From positions 35,358,750-35,422,749 of the forward strand of contig OX243811.1 of the NCBI GenBank assembly GCA_945859605.1: a stretch of 64,000 nt of DNA, read 5' to 3'. Each line of letters begins with the position of its first letter. The stretch's first letter is position 1. Origin of the DNA: Lumbricus rubellus (lineage: Eukaryota; Annelida; Clitellata; Crassiclitellata; Lumbricidae). The position numbers were made by a program, and so were the translations under genes. Positions 46,050 through 57,600 of this stretch are shown in pieces. The notes under the pieces are model-generated. The model was not told the origin of the DNA, did no database searches, and was given only the letters and a program-made list of their open reading frames with translations.

Positions 46050-46485
46050 TTATGGCATACAATTGAAATTTCTGTAACACAACCTTGCCTCGGTATTGTT
46101 AGTCGTTGGTAGGAGGCGAATCTGTAATGGGAGGCATTTCCAAATGGAAGGCCCAACGCTGTCTAGCTGAGAAGCAGGCTCGTAGAAACAAAACAATTCC
46201 CCCACCCCTGCCAGCATAATATTGCAGAGCACGATCAAGAACCTTGGGGGCACGATGGTCAATTGTATTAGAGGGTAAACAAGTTTACCTGGCTTATGCG
46301 TCACACCGGCCGTATACACGAAGCTAATCTGCATAAGGTACCCCACTCAGGGAAGTATAGAGACAATTCCTCATCCTGGTTAGATAGGCTATATTTATCT
46401 ATAGCATTCGTCAGTGTCAACGTGGAGAGGCTGTGTCGCCCGATGCGCTGCCAGCGCGAGGAAGGACTAAGTGCTAAGTAAGTAA
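46050..46485. repeat. LINE-like 3' fragments
   Basis: The minus strand reads LDSVGPSIWKCLPLQIRLLP, like the C-terminal FSVxGPxxWNSLPxxIR motif of CR1/jockey-type retrotransposon polymerases. The plus strand at 46415-46485 reads RLCRPMRCQREEGLSAK with an AAGTAAGTAA tail, also typical of LINE 3' ends. Both are short and broken. Confidence 0.4.
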
Positions 46486-46509
46486 TTCGTCAGTGTTCTC
46501 AGGTGCACT

Positions 46510-46655
46510 TGGAATAAGCTGTGAAATGGCATTTCAAAGTACATGTGTTGTCGCATACCGATCATTCTATATAAATATTTTTTATGCTGACCAATTGAGA
46601 TACTCTAATATAAACATACAGGCCCATTGTGAGGTGCATATACTGATCAAACACC

Positions 46656-46720
<65 letters not shown>

Positions 46721-46977
46721 CAGACCATTGGTAGGCCAGTCTAATCTGCATACAGAGACCCATGCACTCAGAGGAGTCTATAGAAGCTTTACAGAACAAT
46801 TCCTCGACCTAAACTAGGTCGAGGAATTGTCACGCCTAGCAATCTAAAGCAGCTGCCAGTGCTCTCAGATGAACTTGGAGCAGATGCTGATTGGTCAGCG
46901 TCACGCCCACTAAAGAGAGACCTGCTGACCAATCAGCCTGGTTTACAAAGAAACCAGGAAACGGTGAACCTTCGCCT
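46510..46977 (-). repeat. right terminal inverted repeat of the 9.7 kb transposon
   Basis: Reverse complement of the left arm, with an extra 11-bp segment (near 46948-46960) that repeats the adjacent AAACCAGG block, and a longer (CA)n tract at about 46660-46718. Confidence 0.9.
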
Positions 46978-47293
46978 TTAATCCGTTCCACAGTCCTTCT
47001 TAAATGTAGCCTACGAGGGCTATTCATTATAATTATTAACCTATTACCAGGCCTAGCCTAAGTGACTCGCGTTTCTACAAGCACTGCGATATTTTAAAGG
47101 AAAAGGGATTAGGCTATATAGGCCTAGGCTAGGTCTAAATTTATATATTTTTAGCCCAATATTATAACATTAGCCAAAAGTGTGGCCGGTCCAGGGCCGC
47201 CGACAGAAATTTCGGGCCCCTGGACAGAGCAGTCACGGGCCCTAAACTATCTTTAGGCTTATTATGAGCAACTTTAAATAGGCTAAAAACATA

Positions 47294-47908
47294 CAGGGTG
47301 GTCCAAAATAAACTGCACAGTGACAGTTTTCTTGATATAAGTATAACAATTCAATGTTTAATGCCATTTTTCTTACTTATATATATATATATTTTCTCTG
47401 ACTTCATCATTGTTTATCATAGTTTATGGTAAAGAAGTTGTTGTTTATAAGAGATTGTGATCATGGGACGCTTAACTGAGAAAGACCGATGTCTAATTTG
47501 GAATCTACGAACTCAGAAACATTGGGGGTCGTGTGGCCCCCAAACAGCCCGGACTTGAATCCAGTCGACTACGCTGTTTGGGGCGCCCTTCAGCAGATGG
47601 TATACCGTCGTAGAAGTTTCACCACAGTGGATCAGTTGAAAGAAACAATCGTCACAGAGTGGACCAAGCTGTCACAGCGTTTCATTGACCGCGCAATTGA
47701 TCAATGGCGTCGTCGGCTTCAATGCGTGGTCGAGCAGCAAGGATGACACATTGAACATTTTATGTAACAAAATCCATCCATGCATGTAATGTTACAGTAA
47801 AAATAATAAATATTGCTGTGTTTTTGTGAATTTTCACGGTTATATTTGAATTGGTCTGAATAAAGTACTATCAATTTATCATTGTGCCATTTATTTTGGA
47901 CTACCCTG
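47294..47908 (+). mobile_element. internally deleted mariner-type element
   Basis: Ends CAGGGTGGTCCAAAATAAAC and its near complement, each next to TA, 615 bp. The start of a transposase (ATG 47463, MGRLTEKDRCLIWNLR) is joined to its C-terminus in another frame (47539-47746: NSPDLNPVDYAVWGALQQMV, ending VEQQG). The whole middle, including the first catalytic Asp, is missing. The ends resemble those of the element at 5318, so the two may be related subfamilies. Confidence 0.88.
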
Positions 47909-48546
47909 TATAGCCTGTAGTAGGCCTAATAACAAAGGTGTGGGTCGAACGTAGGCCTACAAAAATGTATATAGGCCTAGGCTAGTTAGCCTAATTTTGT
48001 TGTTTTATTACATGCTCTTGTCAGTTTAAACTTTTCTGCAATCTGTCATCACCTAATTTGATTTAATTTCTTTCATTTCGGCTATCTTGGCTAATTTTTC
48101 TTGAGAATATTTTACTTGGGTGACCCTCCCCAGCCGGATGTCCATCCCTTTAGGGCCCCTCCTTTGTAGCCAATGCATGTATATTTTCTACTTTTGCTGT
48201 CACCTTGTTTTCTGGTTGCAATAAAGTGAATTGATTGATTGCATGATTGATTGATAAAATTATTATTGCTTTGTAGGCTAACCTAATTTATTCTGGGACT
48301 GATATCGATATTAGTTCCAGGTTTATTGTAGGTTTGTGTTGCCTACTTTGGCTTCTATAGGCCTGCATGAAATTTTGTTGTGTGTGCAATTGGGGGGAAT
48401 ATTATATAAAGTTAATTTTTAAAAATTGTAGTAGAAGTAGGCCTACGTGGATATGTTTTTCTCTTCTTTCTGCGACTGATAGATGTGGTGCATATAAAAT
48501 GTAAGAATTATAACGTACCTGATGATATATGTATGATAGGGCCTAT

Positions 48547-49270
48547 AGGTAGGGGAAGGGCTTCTAATATGGGCCCCCTAAGAAACTTTGCTATTTCACA
48601 GTACAGATGCAGCTGAATGCGTCGGTTCGTTTATTCCAGTCATAACTTGGCGTGAATTGTTATCAAATATGAAGGAATTATTCTTTAATCTGTTCAAATA
48701 AATTTTTAAATAACTTTTGTATAAATACGAAAAATGGGCCATATTAGGCCTACACAACCCCGTGTGTAATATGGGCCGCCATTGTAATATTTAAAACATT
48801 TTTTTCTTAACACAGAAAGTGGCCCATATTACACGACTCTGTGTACTTGTATGAATGGCAGAAGCCCATATTACACATTCGATCACAGGCCCATATTACA
48901 CACACTGGTATGCTTATGGAAAATGCGTTATAGTGTGATAAACGAATATTTTAAATATCAAGAGAATTGCGTTTTTATATTATGAATCAATTCCTTACCT
49001 TCTGAAACCAAAGGGAATACTATAACTCAAATAATAAGCCACACAACAGCTGATGAAGTTTGAAATTTTTTATAAGAGAAATACATAAAAACTAAAACAT
49101 TGTATAATTTCGTGCAGAGGTTATGAGCATAGGAACACACTCAAAACAGGAAGTTGAAATCGGTGGACGGATTGTTTCCCACAGTAAGAGCTCTCCGCAG
49201 ACACGTTAGGTGGAGGAAACAGTCGAGGCCCATATTACACACTGGCCCATAATACAAGCCTTTCCCCTAT
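48547..49270. mobile_element. ~720 bp MITE built of repeated GGCCCATATTACAC motifs
   Basis: The left end TAGGGGAAGGGCTTCTAATA pairs with the right end TACAAGCCTTTCCCCTA. The motif GCCCATATTACAC, or its complement, recurs in both orientations at about 48565, 48727, 48765, 48833, 48868, 48888, 49229 and 49243. No coding potential. Confidence 0.7.
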
Positions 49271-51199
49271 GTATATAGGCCTATACATAGGCCTATAGGC
49301 TATATAGTCATGGTAAAGTGTTCTTGTCATCGGATCAAGGAGTTCTCTGTACATAGGGCTCGCGACTTCGCACCGGGGGAGAAGGTGTCGGCCTTTAGGT
49401 GTACAGTAACTCTGAAGACATATATCCCATATGAATCGGATTAGCCTTTAGGCCCCTATAGTGATAGTTACGGTAGCGGCTGTGTTTTCACAGGAGCGTA
49501 GGTATATAGGTAGCCTACGTATAGCCTACGTAGGCTTAGGAATGATAATTATAGGACTTATAAGCTTTCAAGAATTTCCAGTATACCCTTCTCAGACTCG
49601 TTTCCTTATAACCATAGGACCTTAGACCTACCTGCATTGGGCAAATTTGGGTAGCAATGCATCATGACCTTTTGTATAAGGTTGTTACTTACTAAAATTG
49701 TCACCAAGCAATTATGTTGAAATCGAGTATGCCTAGGCCTAGGCTATCTGATGCAGAAAGTGAATTGAGGTTATATTGACAGTAGTATAGTTTCTTGAAA
49801 AGCACCGGCGGTATAGTGGTGCCGTTTTTTTTAATTATTAATAGGCTACCTGACTTATCCTGACAATAATTATAATTAGATTCAGACACAAAAGCGGATC
49901 ATTCGAATATGAATCGGAATCGCGGCACTCCTTCCACATATATTTGTCTTTCAACCGAATGATTCTTTCCACACCCTTTTTAATTGTATCACCTGAATAT
50001 AAATATGATCTTCCTCTGCATGTGCTTTATCTTATACTGCCCTTCCAAAATAATAAGTAAATTGTCGTCAACGGCCATTGATGTCATAGGACGACGTTAA
50101 ACTGTGGAATAATAATAATAAGTAAATTTCACGTCCGACAAACCTGCCAACAATAATTAATATTTATTATCAAAATACAACAAAACAAAGTATGGCCATA
50201 AATTGCCAGATCTGTTAGCATAGGCTAAATCGCACATGACATATGCTACATAGCACTTGTATAGCATGAGACTATAATGCACAATGCACATGGATGACCA
50301 GTTAAGTCAGTCTGAGAAGGTGATAAGGATGACTTATGTAAAGTATTATGTTATACATTGTATGTATGTATAATGTGTACATCATTGCATGTGACCAATG
50401 TCCATTCATATATGTATGAATGAATGAATTAATGAAAGATACATGTATCCATTTAGGCATGCATTATATCCTGAGCACAAGGACTTATTTAGCCCATCAG
50501 ATGAGCATATTCTACAATCTGATTAACTGTGTGTCTAAACAAACCTTTCCGTGTATGTGTGTGTGTGTGTATGTGTGTGTATCCTTCTGTGTATCTGCCC
50601 ATCTCTTTCTGACCCAGCAATTCTGCAAAAACAACTGCAGCCCACATTAAAACACTTTAAGTATTTTAACCTACACACATTATATATATATATATGATCT
50701 TATTATAAACGGAAATGACAAAATATATATATAGGCCCTATATCATTGAAAGGATAAAACAGAATCGTCAACAGCTGCTGGCATGAAATGTAAAAACTGC
50801 AAAAGTAGAAAGGTGCAAAAGTTGCCTTCTGTCTGCAACAGTCTTTGTTATTTTTTGGAGATTTAAGGAGGAGGTTCCGCGTCCGTCAGACTCCTGCAGT
50901 GGGTTGGACTCGTTCTATTCTCAAGGTCATGACACCCTCGATGACCTCTGCATGACCCAGCAATCACCTTCAACTGAGAAACGGCAGCTGATCGGTGAAT
51001 GTCAATTTACCAAAACAAAGACATTTACAACGACAAAATGTTATGCATATACGTATGGCCACTCTGATTCATGTGACCAGTATGTATCAACAGAAGAATA
51101 CTTACAAATAGAAATCTACAACACCATCATCGTATACAGTCGATTATAATTATTATTACAGTAGTCAACAGCCGTGCAGTATAAGTATCCGAATGCCAG

Positions 51200-51510
51200 T
51201 GGCAGAAGAAACTGCCAAAGAAGACAAAGAAGAAAGCGAAGGTGATGTACAATAGAAGAATGCGATGAAGTGGAAGAAGAAGAGGAAGATGGAGATGAAG
51301 AGGAAGATGGAGATGAAGAGGAAGGAGAAGAGTGGGAAAAGGAGGAGACGGAGACAGAGAAACGGCATAGGAGGATGAGGACGAGAAGGAGGAGGAGGAG
51401 GAGAGGAGGCAGACAAGGAGAACGAGGAGGAGAAGGCGAGGAAGTATAGAAAGAGGAGAGAGGGAAGGGAGGGAAGGAGGAAGAAGAGAAGAGGAAGGAA
51501 AAAAGAACAG
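51200..51510. repeat. purine-rich (GAGGAA)n tract
   Basis: Degenerate GAAGAGGAAGATGGAGATGA and GGAGGAGGAG runs. The Ser/Leu-rich frames on the other strand have no domain features and are composition artefacts. Confidence 0.85.
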
Positions 51511-51717
51511 GCATGACAGCAAAACTATTAACGTACATTGTAGGGGCAACCTCTCTAACAACCACGGCCATTGTAAAAAAGCTCGATAACACACAAGCTG
51601 ACGCGCTATTAACACTTTATATATACAAACAGTAAATCAATCAAGCGATCAGTCGATCGATCAAGCGATTAAAAAGCACATATAGGTTAGCTGAGTGAAA
51701 CGGTAGTCAACAAACTC

Positions 51718-52392
51718 ATATATATTCAACAAACTCATATATTCAAAAACTCATAATATATTCAACAAACTCATATATTCAACAAACTCATAATATATTC
51801 AACAAACTCATATATTCAACAAACTCATATATTCAACAAACTCATATATTCAACAAACTCATATATTCAACAAACTCATAATATATTCAACAAACTCATA
51901 TATTCAACAAACTCATATAATTCTACAAACTCATATATTCAACAAACTCATATATTCAACAAACTCATATATTCAACAAACTCATTTATTCAACAAACTC
52001 ATATATTCAACAAACTCATTTATTCAACAAACTCATATATTCAACAAACTCATTTTATTCAACAAACTCATAATATATTCAACAAACTCATATATTCAAC
52101 AAACTCATATATTCAACAAACTCATATATTCAACAAACTCATATATTCAACAAACTCATATATTCAACAAACTCATTTATTCAACAAACTCATATATTCA
52201 ACAAACTCATTTATTCAACAAACTCATTTTATTCAACAAACTCATAATATATTCAACAAACTCATATATTCAACAAACTCATATATTCAACAAACTCATA
52301 TATTCAACAAACTCATATATTCAACAAACTCATATATTCAACAAACTCATAATATATTCAACAAACTCATAATTATATTCAACAAACTCGGA
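51718..52392. repeat. ~17-bp minisatellite TATTCAACAAACTCATA
   Basis: Roughly 38 tandem units with length variants (CATATATTC, CATAATATATTC, CATTTATTC) arranged in higher-order order. Intergenic between the transposon and CNOT6. Confidence 0.95.
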
Positions 52393-53560
52393 AAGAAACC
52401 TTTCTTTCGTAACAACGCTGCAGTTTATTTTCAAAGCCCTAATTTAAATTTCGCATTCGATATAAAAATCATTCTTCTTTCAATGCCAAAACCGACTTTC
52501 AAAAAACCGACAAGCTGAAAAAGCAAAAACCAGATCAAAGTTAGCGACCCTGACATCTAACATTTGGCACTTCGCCAGCAATTCTCCGCTCAAATCAATA
52601 TTACCCAACTTCAAACATAACATTGTGGCCAACAGCTGACGCCCATAGTTGGCCAAATGATGAGATGCCAACTCAATTCAGTTGAATCGAATGACATTTG
52701 GAGTCAAAGTGCCCACTCCAAAAACAACTAGCTTAATTCAAAGCATCAGTTTTAGTTAGCAGCCAAACCATCAAAAAGAACACAGTGAAATAAATGACTG
52801 CTTTTTGCCATCAAATGACATTTTGAGTATTGAAGTTAAAGAAATTCCAAGCATTTCCGAGTAAAGCAAGAATGAATAGACTTGCACATAATTACCAACT
52901 TTGACAGCTAACACAATTTGACTGTACAGGATTCAAGAATCAAACGCAACGCCTGGCGGAGGAGCTGTTAAACGTACGGGCACTAACAACACCTATTGTC
53001 AGTTCTTAGGCAAGAAAAAGATATGTTTAAAAACAGGAAAACGATTGCAGTATATGGGATTGAACCATTATCACCAAAACAACAACTACAACAACTACAA
53101 AACGACCATCATCATCGTCAACTGTAGAAAAACTAGAAAACATTGTCACTATTGGACGTTGCTCTTAGTCCTTCCATTTTCTGTCTGACTGTTTGGTCTT
53201 ACATTGTAGATAGGCAGCCTTATCATCAAATTTACATGCATCTTCAGGGCATTCAACAGAGTCTTTCATCAACCTCTCAAAACACCCGTGTACTATGTAG
53301 ACTAACTTGTCTAAAAATGTGGTCAACTAACAATGTCATCTGTTTCCACACCTGTCTGTCTATCCATCTGTTTGTCTGTCTATCTGTGTGTTTTGTTTTT
53401 CAATCTATCTGTTTGTCTTTCTATCTATCGTTCAGGTCAGCCAAAAGCAGGTAAGCCAGTCAATTCTCCATCATCATCCGTTTCATGTTTACCGAAAATT
53501 TAATATGATCAACAAACTAGAATAGTTGATTGACAGGTAGGTGCAAGAGATCACTGATGG
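52393..53560. other. intergenic stretch downstream of CNOT6
   Basis: Holds a TGTC-type tetranucleotide run at 53352-53435 and otherwise unremarkable AT-rich sequence with repeated 'GCCAACT/AACTTC' phrases (52500-52760). No gene recognised. Confidence 0.5.
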
Positions 53561-53562
53561 AA

Positions 53563-53740
53563 ATGATGATGAAGACGACGATGATGATGATGAATTGATG
53601 ATGATGATGATGATGATGGTGATGATGATGGTGGTGGTGGTGATGATGATAATGATGAAGACGACGATGAAGACGACAACGATGATGGTGATGATGATGA
53701 TGACGACGACGACGATGATGTTGATGATGATGATGATGAA
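53563..53740. repeat. (GAT)n/(GAC)n tract in the CNOT6 3' UTR position
   Basis: Interrupted GATGAT/GACGAC repeats starting within 30 bases after the CNOT6 stop codon on the minus strand, so likely transcribed as 3' UTR. Confidence 0.9.
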
Positions 53741-53764
53741 CTGGCACATAAACCCAGATTCTCG

Positions 53765-54569
53765 TTAACTTTTCTTCCCTCCACTCTGATCATCCTGTTC
53801 CGTGGGAATCGTCGTTGAGCTGGAGTTGGTCGTCGAGGCAGAACAGGTGGTAGATGACGAGGTGGTGTGGGTGGTGGAACCTGCCACTGCTGATGTCGTC
53901 GTCGTTGACTGATGTGTGTGCATCTCGAACTCGACGAGAAGTGGCAGGTGGTCGGAGGGAACCTGAGGATTGGGACAACCAATGACGCGGTTCTGTCGAA
54001 ACCATTCCTGATCGAGAGAACCGAGGATTCCCAACGGACGAATTGAGTCACGACTGTAGAATACGTAGTCTATCGTTCCCTTGAAGTCACATCTGAATAT
54101 GGAAATGTGGAGAGAACAAAAGCAAACACAGGTTTCTATAGACAATCACATCCATCCTTACATAAACACACACACACACGAACACACACACACACACACC
54201 TACATGCTTGCAAAAGCAATTATTATTATGGGTTTTTGGTAGGCTTGCTTGTCTTTTGGTAGCATATAAATAGGACAATTTATATTAACAACAATAGTAA
54301 ATATTGTTCCAGATATAATATTTCTAATTTGTTATCATCATCATAATCATCTTCATTATTATCGTCATCGCCACCGCCACAACCACCACCTTCATCATCG
54401 TCATAATTATTCTTGCATGTAAACTAACATAATAAAAATATAATTAATAATAATTTAGTGATAGTGAAAATATAAAATATGGTACTATTAGTAATTATAA
54501 TGCATGCATCAATGGTAATTATAATTTAAAAACTACTATTACCACTAATACTACTACAACTATTGCAAC

Positions 54570-54628
<59 letters not shown>

Positions 54629-57600
54629 TAGTAATAAAAAAATAATAGTAATAATTATAATTATAATAATATACTATTGGATGGCAAATAATTGCAATAA
54701 TATTGATAATGATGATAGCAATAGGAGTGTCATAAAAGAGTTAAGGCAGTAATTAATTACGTGTAGTTTGTGTAAGGCATGACGTCGCTGGAATAAGCCT
54801 GTGACAAGTGGAAGGCGTGGCTGTAGGCATCCTTGGCTCCTGATGAACTCAGCTTCCGAAGCGAGTCCTCATACCCGATGTCCTTGAAGTCCCGGTGATT
54901 GGCACTGATTCGACCGAGGCTCAAGTACTCGACAACCCCTGCCCAACACACAGCAGCACACAATAACACACATACACACTACGCTGACTCTCCTTAAACC
55001 TCTGATTCCATCTCAACATTCATTAATTCACTTATTCATTAATTCACTTATTCATTAATTCACTTATTCATTAATTCACTTATTCATTAATTCACTTATT
55101 CATTAATTCACTTATTTATTAATTCACTTATTTATTAATTCACTTATTTAGTAATTCACTTATTTAGTAATTCACTTATTCATTAATTCACTTATTTATT
55201 AATTCACTTATTTATTACCGGTAATTCACTTATTTGCTCTGAAGTAATGGAATGCCTATAGATCAAATGCATCTTCAGAAGTGATCCGGGCGCGACTCAG
55301 TGCATCTTTTATGCAGTTCACTATGGTTTTGTCTCGTTTTCAATGTTTATAGTCAAACCCGGTTTCGTTGTAAGTAACCTTCTTGAGAGCAGTTCTATTT
55401 ATTTATTTTAATTGACTTTTGATTTCATGTTTTTGTCGCTGGTCCTAACTAGACTGTGAAACACTCTTCACGCAACCTCTTCCTGTTTCTCTTTTCCACT
55501 GTAGGCTGTTTTGATGTCCTCCTCCTTCCTGGCTCTCATCCTGGTTTGCATTTTAGCATCAGCCAATAATAACAGAAGTCTAAAGATCAGAAAGGACAGC
55601 ACAACTCAAACGATATTTTGCAAGTAAGCAGAATAATTATTAGTCATTCTGGTCATTGTAGGCCTATCGTTTGATACCATGCTGCGTAGTAATTAATGCG
55701 GTATTTTGCATGATACAGTTGCAAATGAATTTTGCATTCAGTACACTAGCACAGCCAGTTGAGTTCAAGTGAAAAATTAATGATGAGTTAATACCTGAGT
55801 CTGGCAGTGAGTTGAGGTCACCACAGAGTATGAGTGGAATGGAGTTACAGTCAAGTGGTGATGCTGCTGATGCTGCTGCTGCTGATGCTGCCGATGATGA
55901 ACTGTTCATTGCCTGATGCTTGAGTGCTGCCTGCTGCTGCTGCATTTCCTCCATGATGCTCTTCAGTTTGTTCATCAGCATCATTGTCTGGATCAGCTTG
56001 ACGTCACAACACTCTGGATCCCAGTGGATGTGACACGTTGCCACTAGCAACAGCTGGGCACCATCTGATGGAACTCCTAGTAAAGACAACAGACAACTAG
56101 AGGTAACCAACTGAAAATTGCAACTCAAGAGGTTCATCATTGTGTAAGGCAGTCGAGACACATAATAATGTGTCAGCACAAACAGATCTAGAAAGCAACT
56201 GAGACAGCTGGATGCTAGAAGAGGCAGGGACCAATAATTAATTGATAATTGGGAAAAGCCAATGCTAGACAGGCCGATATTAGGTTTCGACATCCTAACC
56301 AACACACTTATTATACAGATAGCTCTGAACTAGATCAAACGATACTAAGAGTTTTGGCATACCCCACACATGAACCGCATTGGTCCTAGTTGCTGGTCCA
56401 AAAATTTTGGCATTCGCTGCCCAATACAGTTAGTTCGGTCAATCATTTTGGAGGCATGATTCAGGTCTAACCTTAGTCCAATCTCTCTTAAATTTCATGT
56501 CCACTGTGGTGATAGCCTAGGCATCTCGTTTCTCAGATCGATCGGAGTTTGACATTGCTTTTCTAATGAATTGCAATTTTCATTACAATTTCACTCTAAA
56601 CGACCAACATCCGGGCAATAGAAGTCATCAGATATTAAATTATTAGAGTTTTTTCAATTTATATTACTGGAAGAAACAGAAATCTGTATTTTGTGTTGTT
56701 TTAACCCTTGGAAAAGAAGACTTGCTAAAACTAGCCTGTTGCTGATGTCCAAATAGCAGAAATTCTGATCTAGCAGAAATGGTTGTCAATGGGAACTATA
56801 CTAAAATTATATGAAAATGCTCTCAATAAATTAAGCATTCAAACATCCTTCCTTTACCTCCTATGTCCCAATCCACTCAAAAAACACTCGTCTGTCTGTC
56901 TGTCTGTTCATCCGTCTGTCTGTTCGTCCATCTGTCTGTATGTTGGTCTCTGTCTCTGTCTGTCTCTCTATCTCTCATAAGCGTACAAAATCAGACTGAT
57001 CTGATTTCATTTGCAAAATCCGATCAAATTTAATTTCACAATATGAGTGAAAATTATTCTCTGTAGGATATCAATTGCCAAAGCAGTGGTGGTCAGCAGA
57101 GATTAGCACAACTTGTAGTTAAGAGGAGAAGGCAATCCGCTTAAACAACTATTTTTATTCAATACAGCAACTTAGCTGACATATAAAGATGAGAAGAAGG
57201 GAAGGATAAGAAAGAAAATGGAAGAAAGAAACTCCAGCTGAAAAATTGCAATTTTCACACAGAGAGCTGATGAGGAAAAATGCAAAGAAAGAACAAAAGC
57301 AGAGAGGGAGACAGGAGGAAAAAACGCATCTCAGACACAGAAAACAATAGAAACAATGAGGCAAGATAGCACAAAACAAAGAGACAGAGTTTAATCTGAT
57401 TCTCTCTTACTCAGCAGCAGCAAATGAGCATTTAAGACCTTGAGCATTTCTGATTCCTCATGTAAAATCCGCAATCTGAGAAAGTTGCAGAATAAGCATT
57501 TTCTTGCCATAAAATCCCTGAGCAACTATATGCCTACCTTTCTTTTTGCTGATCCATACTGAATGCTGTCAACAACTCTTCTGAACTCTACCTCACATCG

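Larger units (their letters stand above)
37246..46977. mobile_element. 9.73 kb Kolobok-like DNA transposon with ~450-470 bp terminal inverted repeats, TTAA target site
   Basis: The sequence from 37246 inwards reappears in reverse complement from 46977 inwards (arms 37246-37696 and 46510-46977), near identical except for an 11-bp insertion and a longer CA tract in the right arm. Both ends abut TTAA (37242-37245 and 46978-46981), the target duplication of Kolobok and piggyBac superfamilies. The outer tip reads AGGCGAAGGTTCACC. Each arm contains a GT/CA microsatellite and a hairpin around AATTCCTCGACCTAG. Inside are a transposase-like gene (plus strand, split by an insertion) and a convergent small gene (minus strand). 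I assign Kolobok from the TTAA site plus the transposase's resemblance to that family; a superfamily search would settle it. Confidence 0.85.
47909..51717. other. intergenic stretch rich in AGGCCT palindromes, no gene
   Basis: Apart from the MITE at 48547-49270 and a truncated SINE head at 49803-49825, no coding signal is seen. From about 47030 to 49750 the hexamer AGGCCT and TAGGCCTA occur far more often than expected for this base composition. 50530-50580 is a GT-rich microsatellite. Confidence 0.6.

Noticed and set aside
51116..51615. 158-162 codon Ser/Leu-rich minus-strand frames resembling membrane proteins
   Set aside because: They lie on a degenerate GAGGAA tract, are open in two frames, and lack any conserved segment or intron-exon support.
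51718..52392. CRISPR-like array of direct repeats
   Set aside because: Units are contiguous without spacers and the genome is animal; it is a minisatellite.
53489..53768. His-rich, Ile-rich and Asp/Met-rich frames
   Set aside because: Trinucleotide repeat after the CNOT6 stop codon; not coding.
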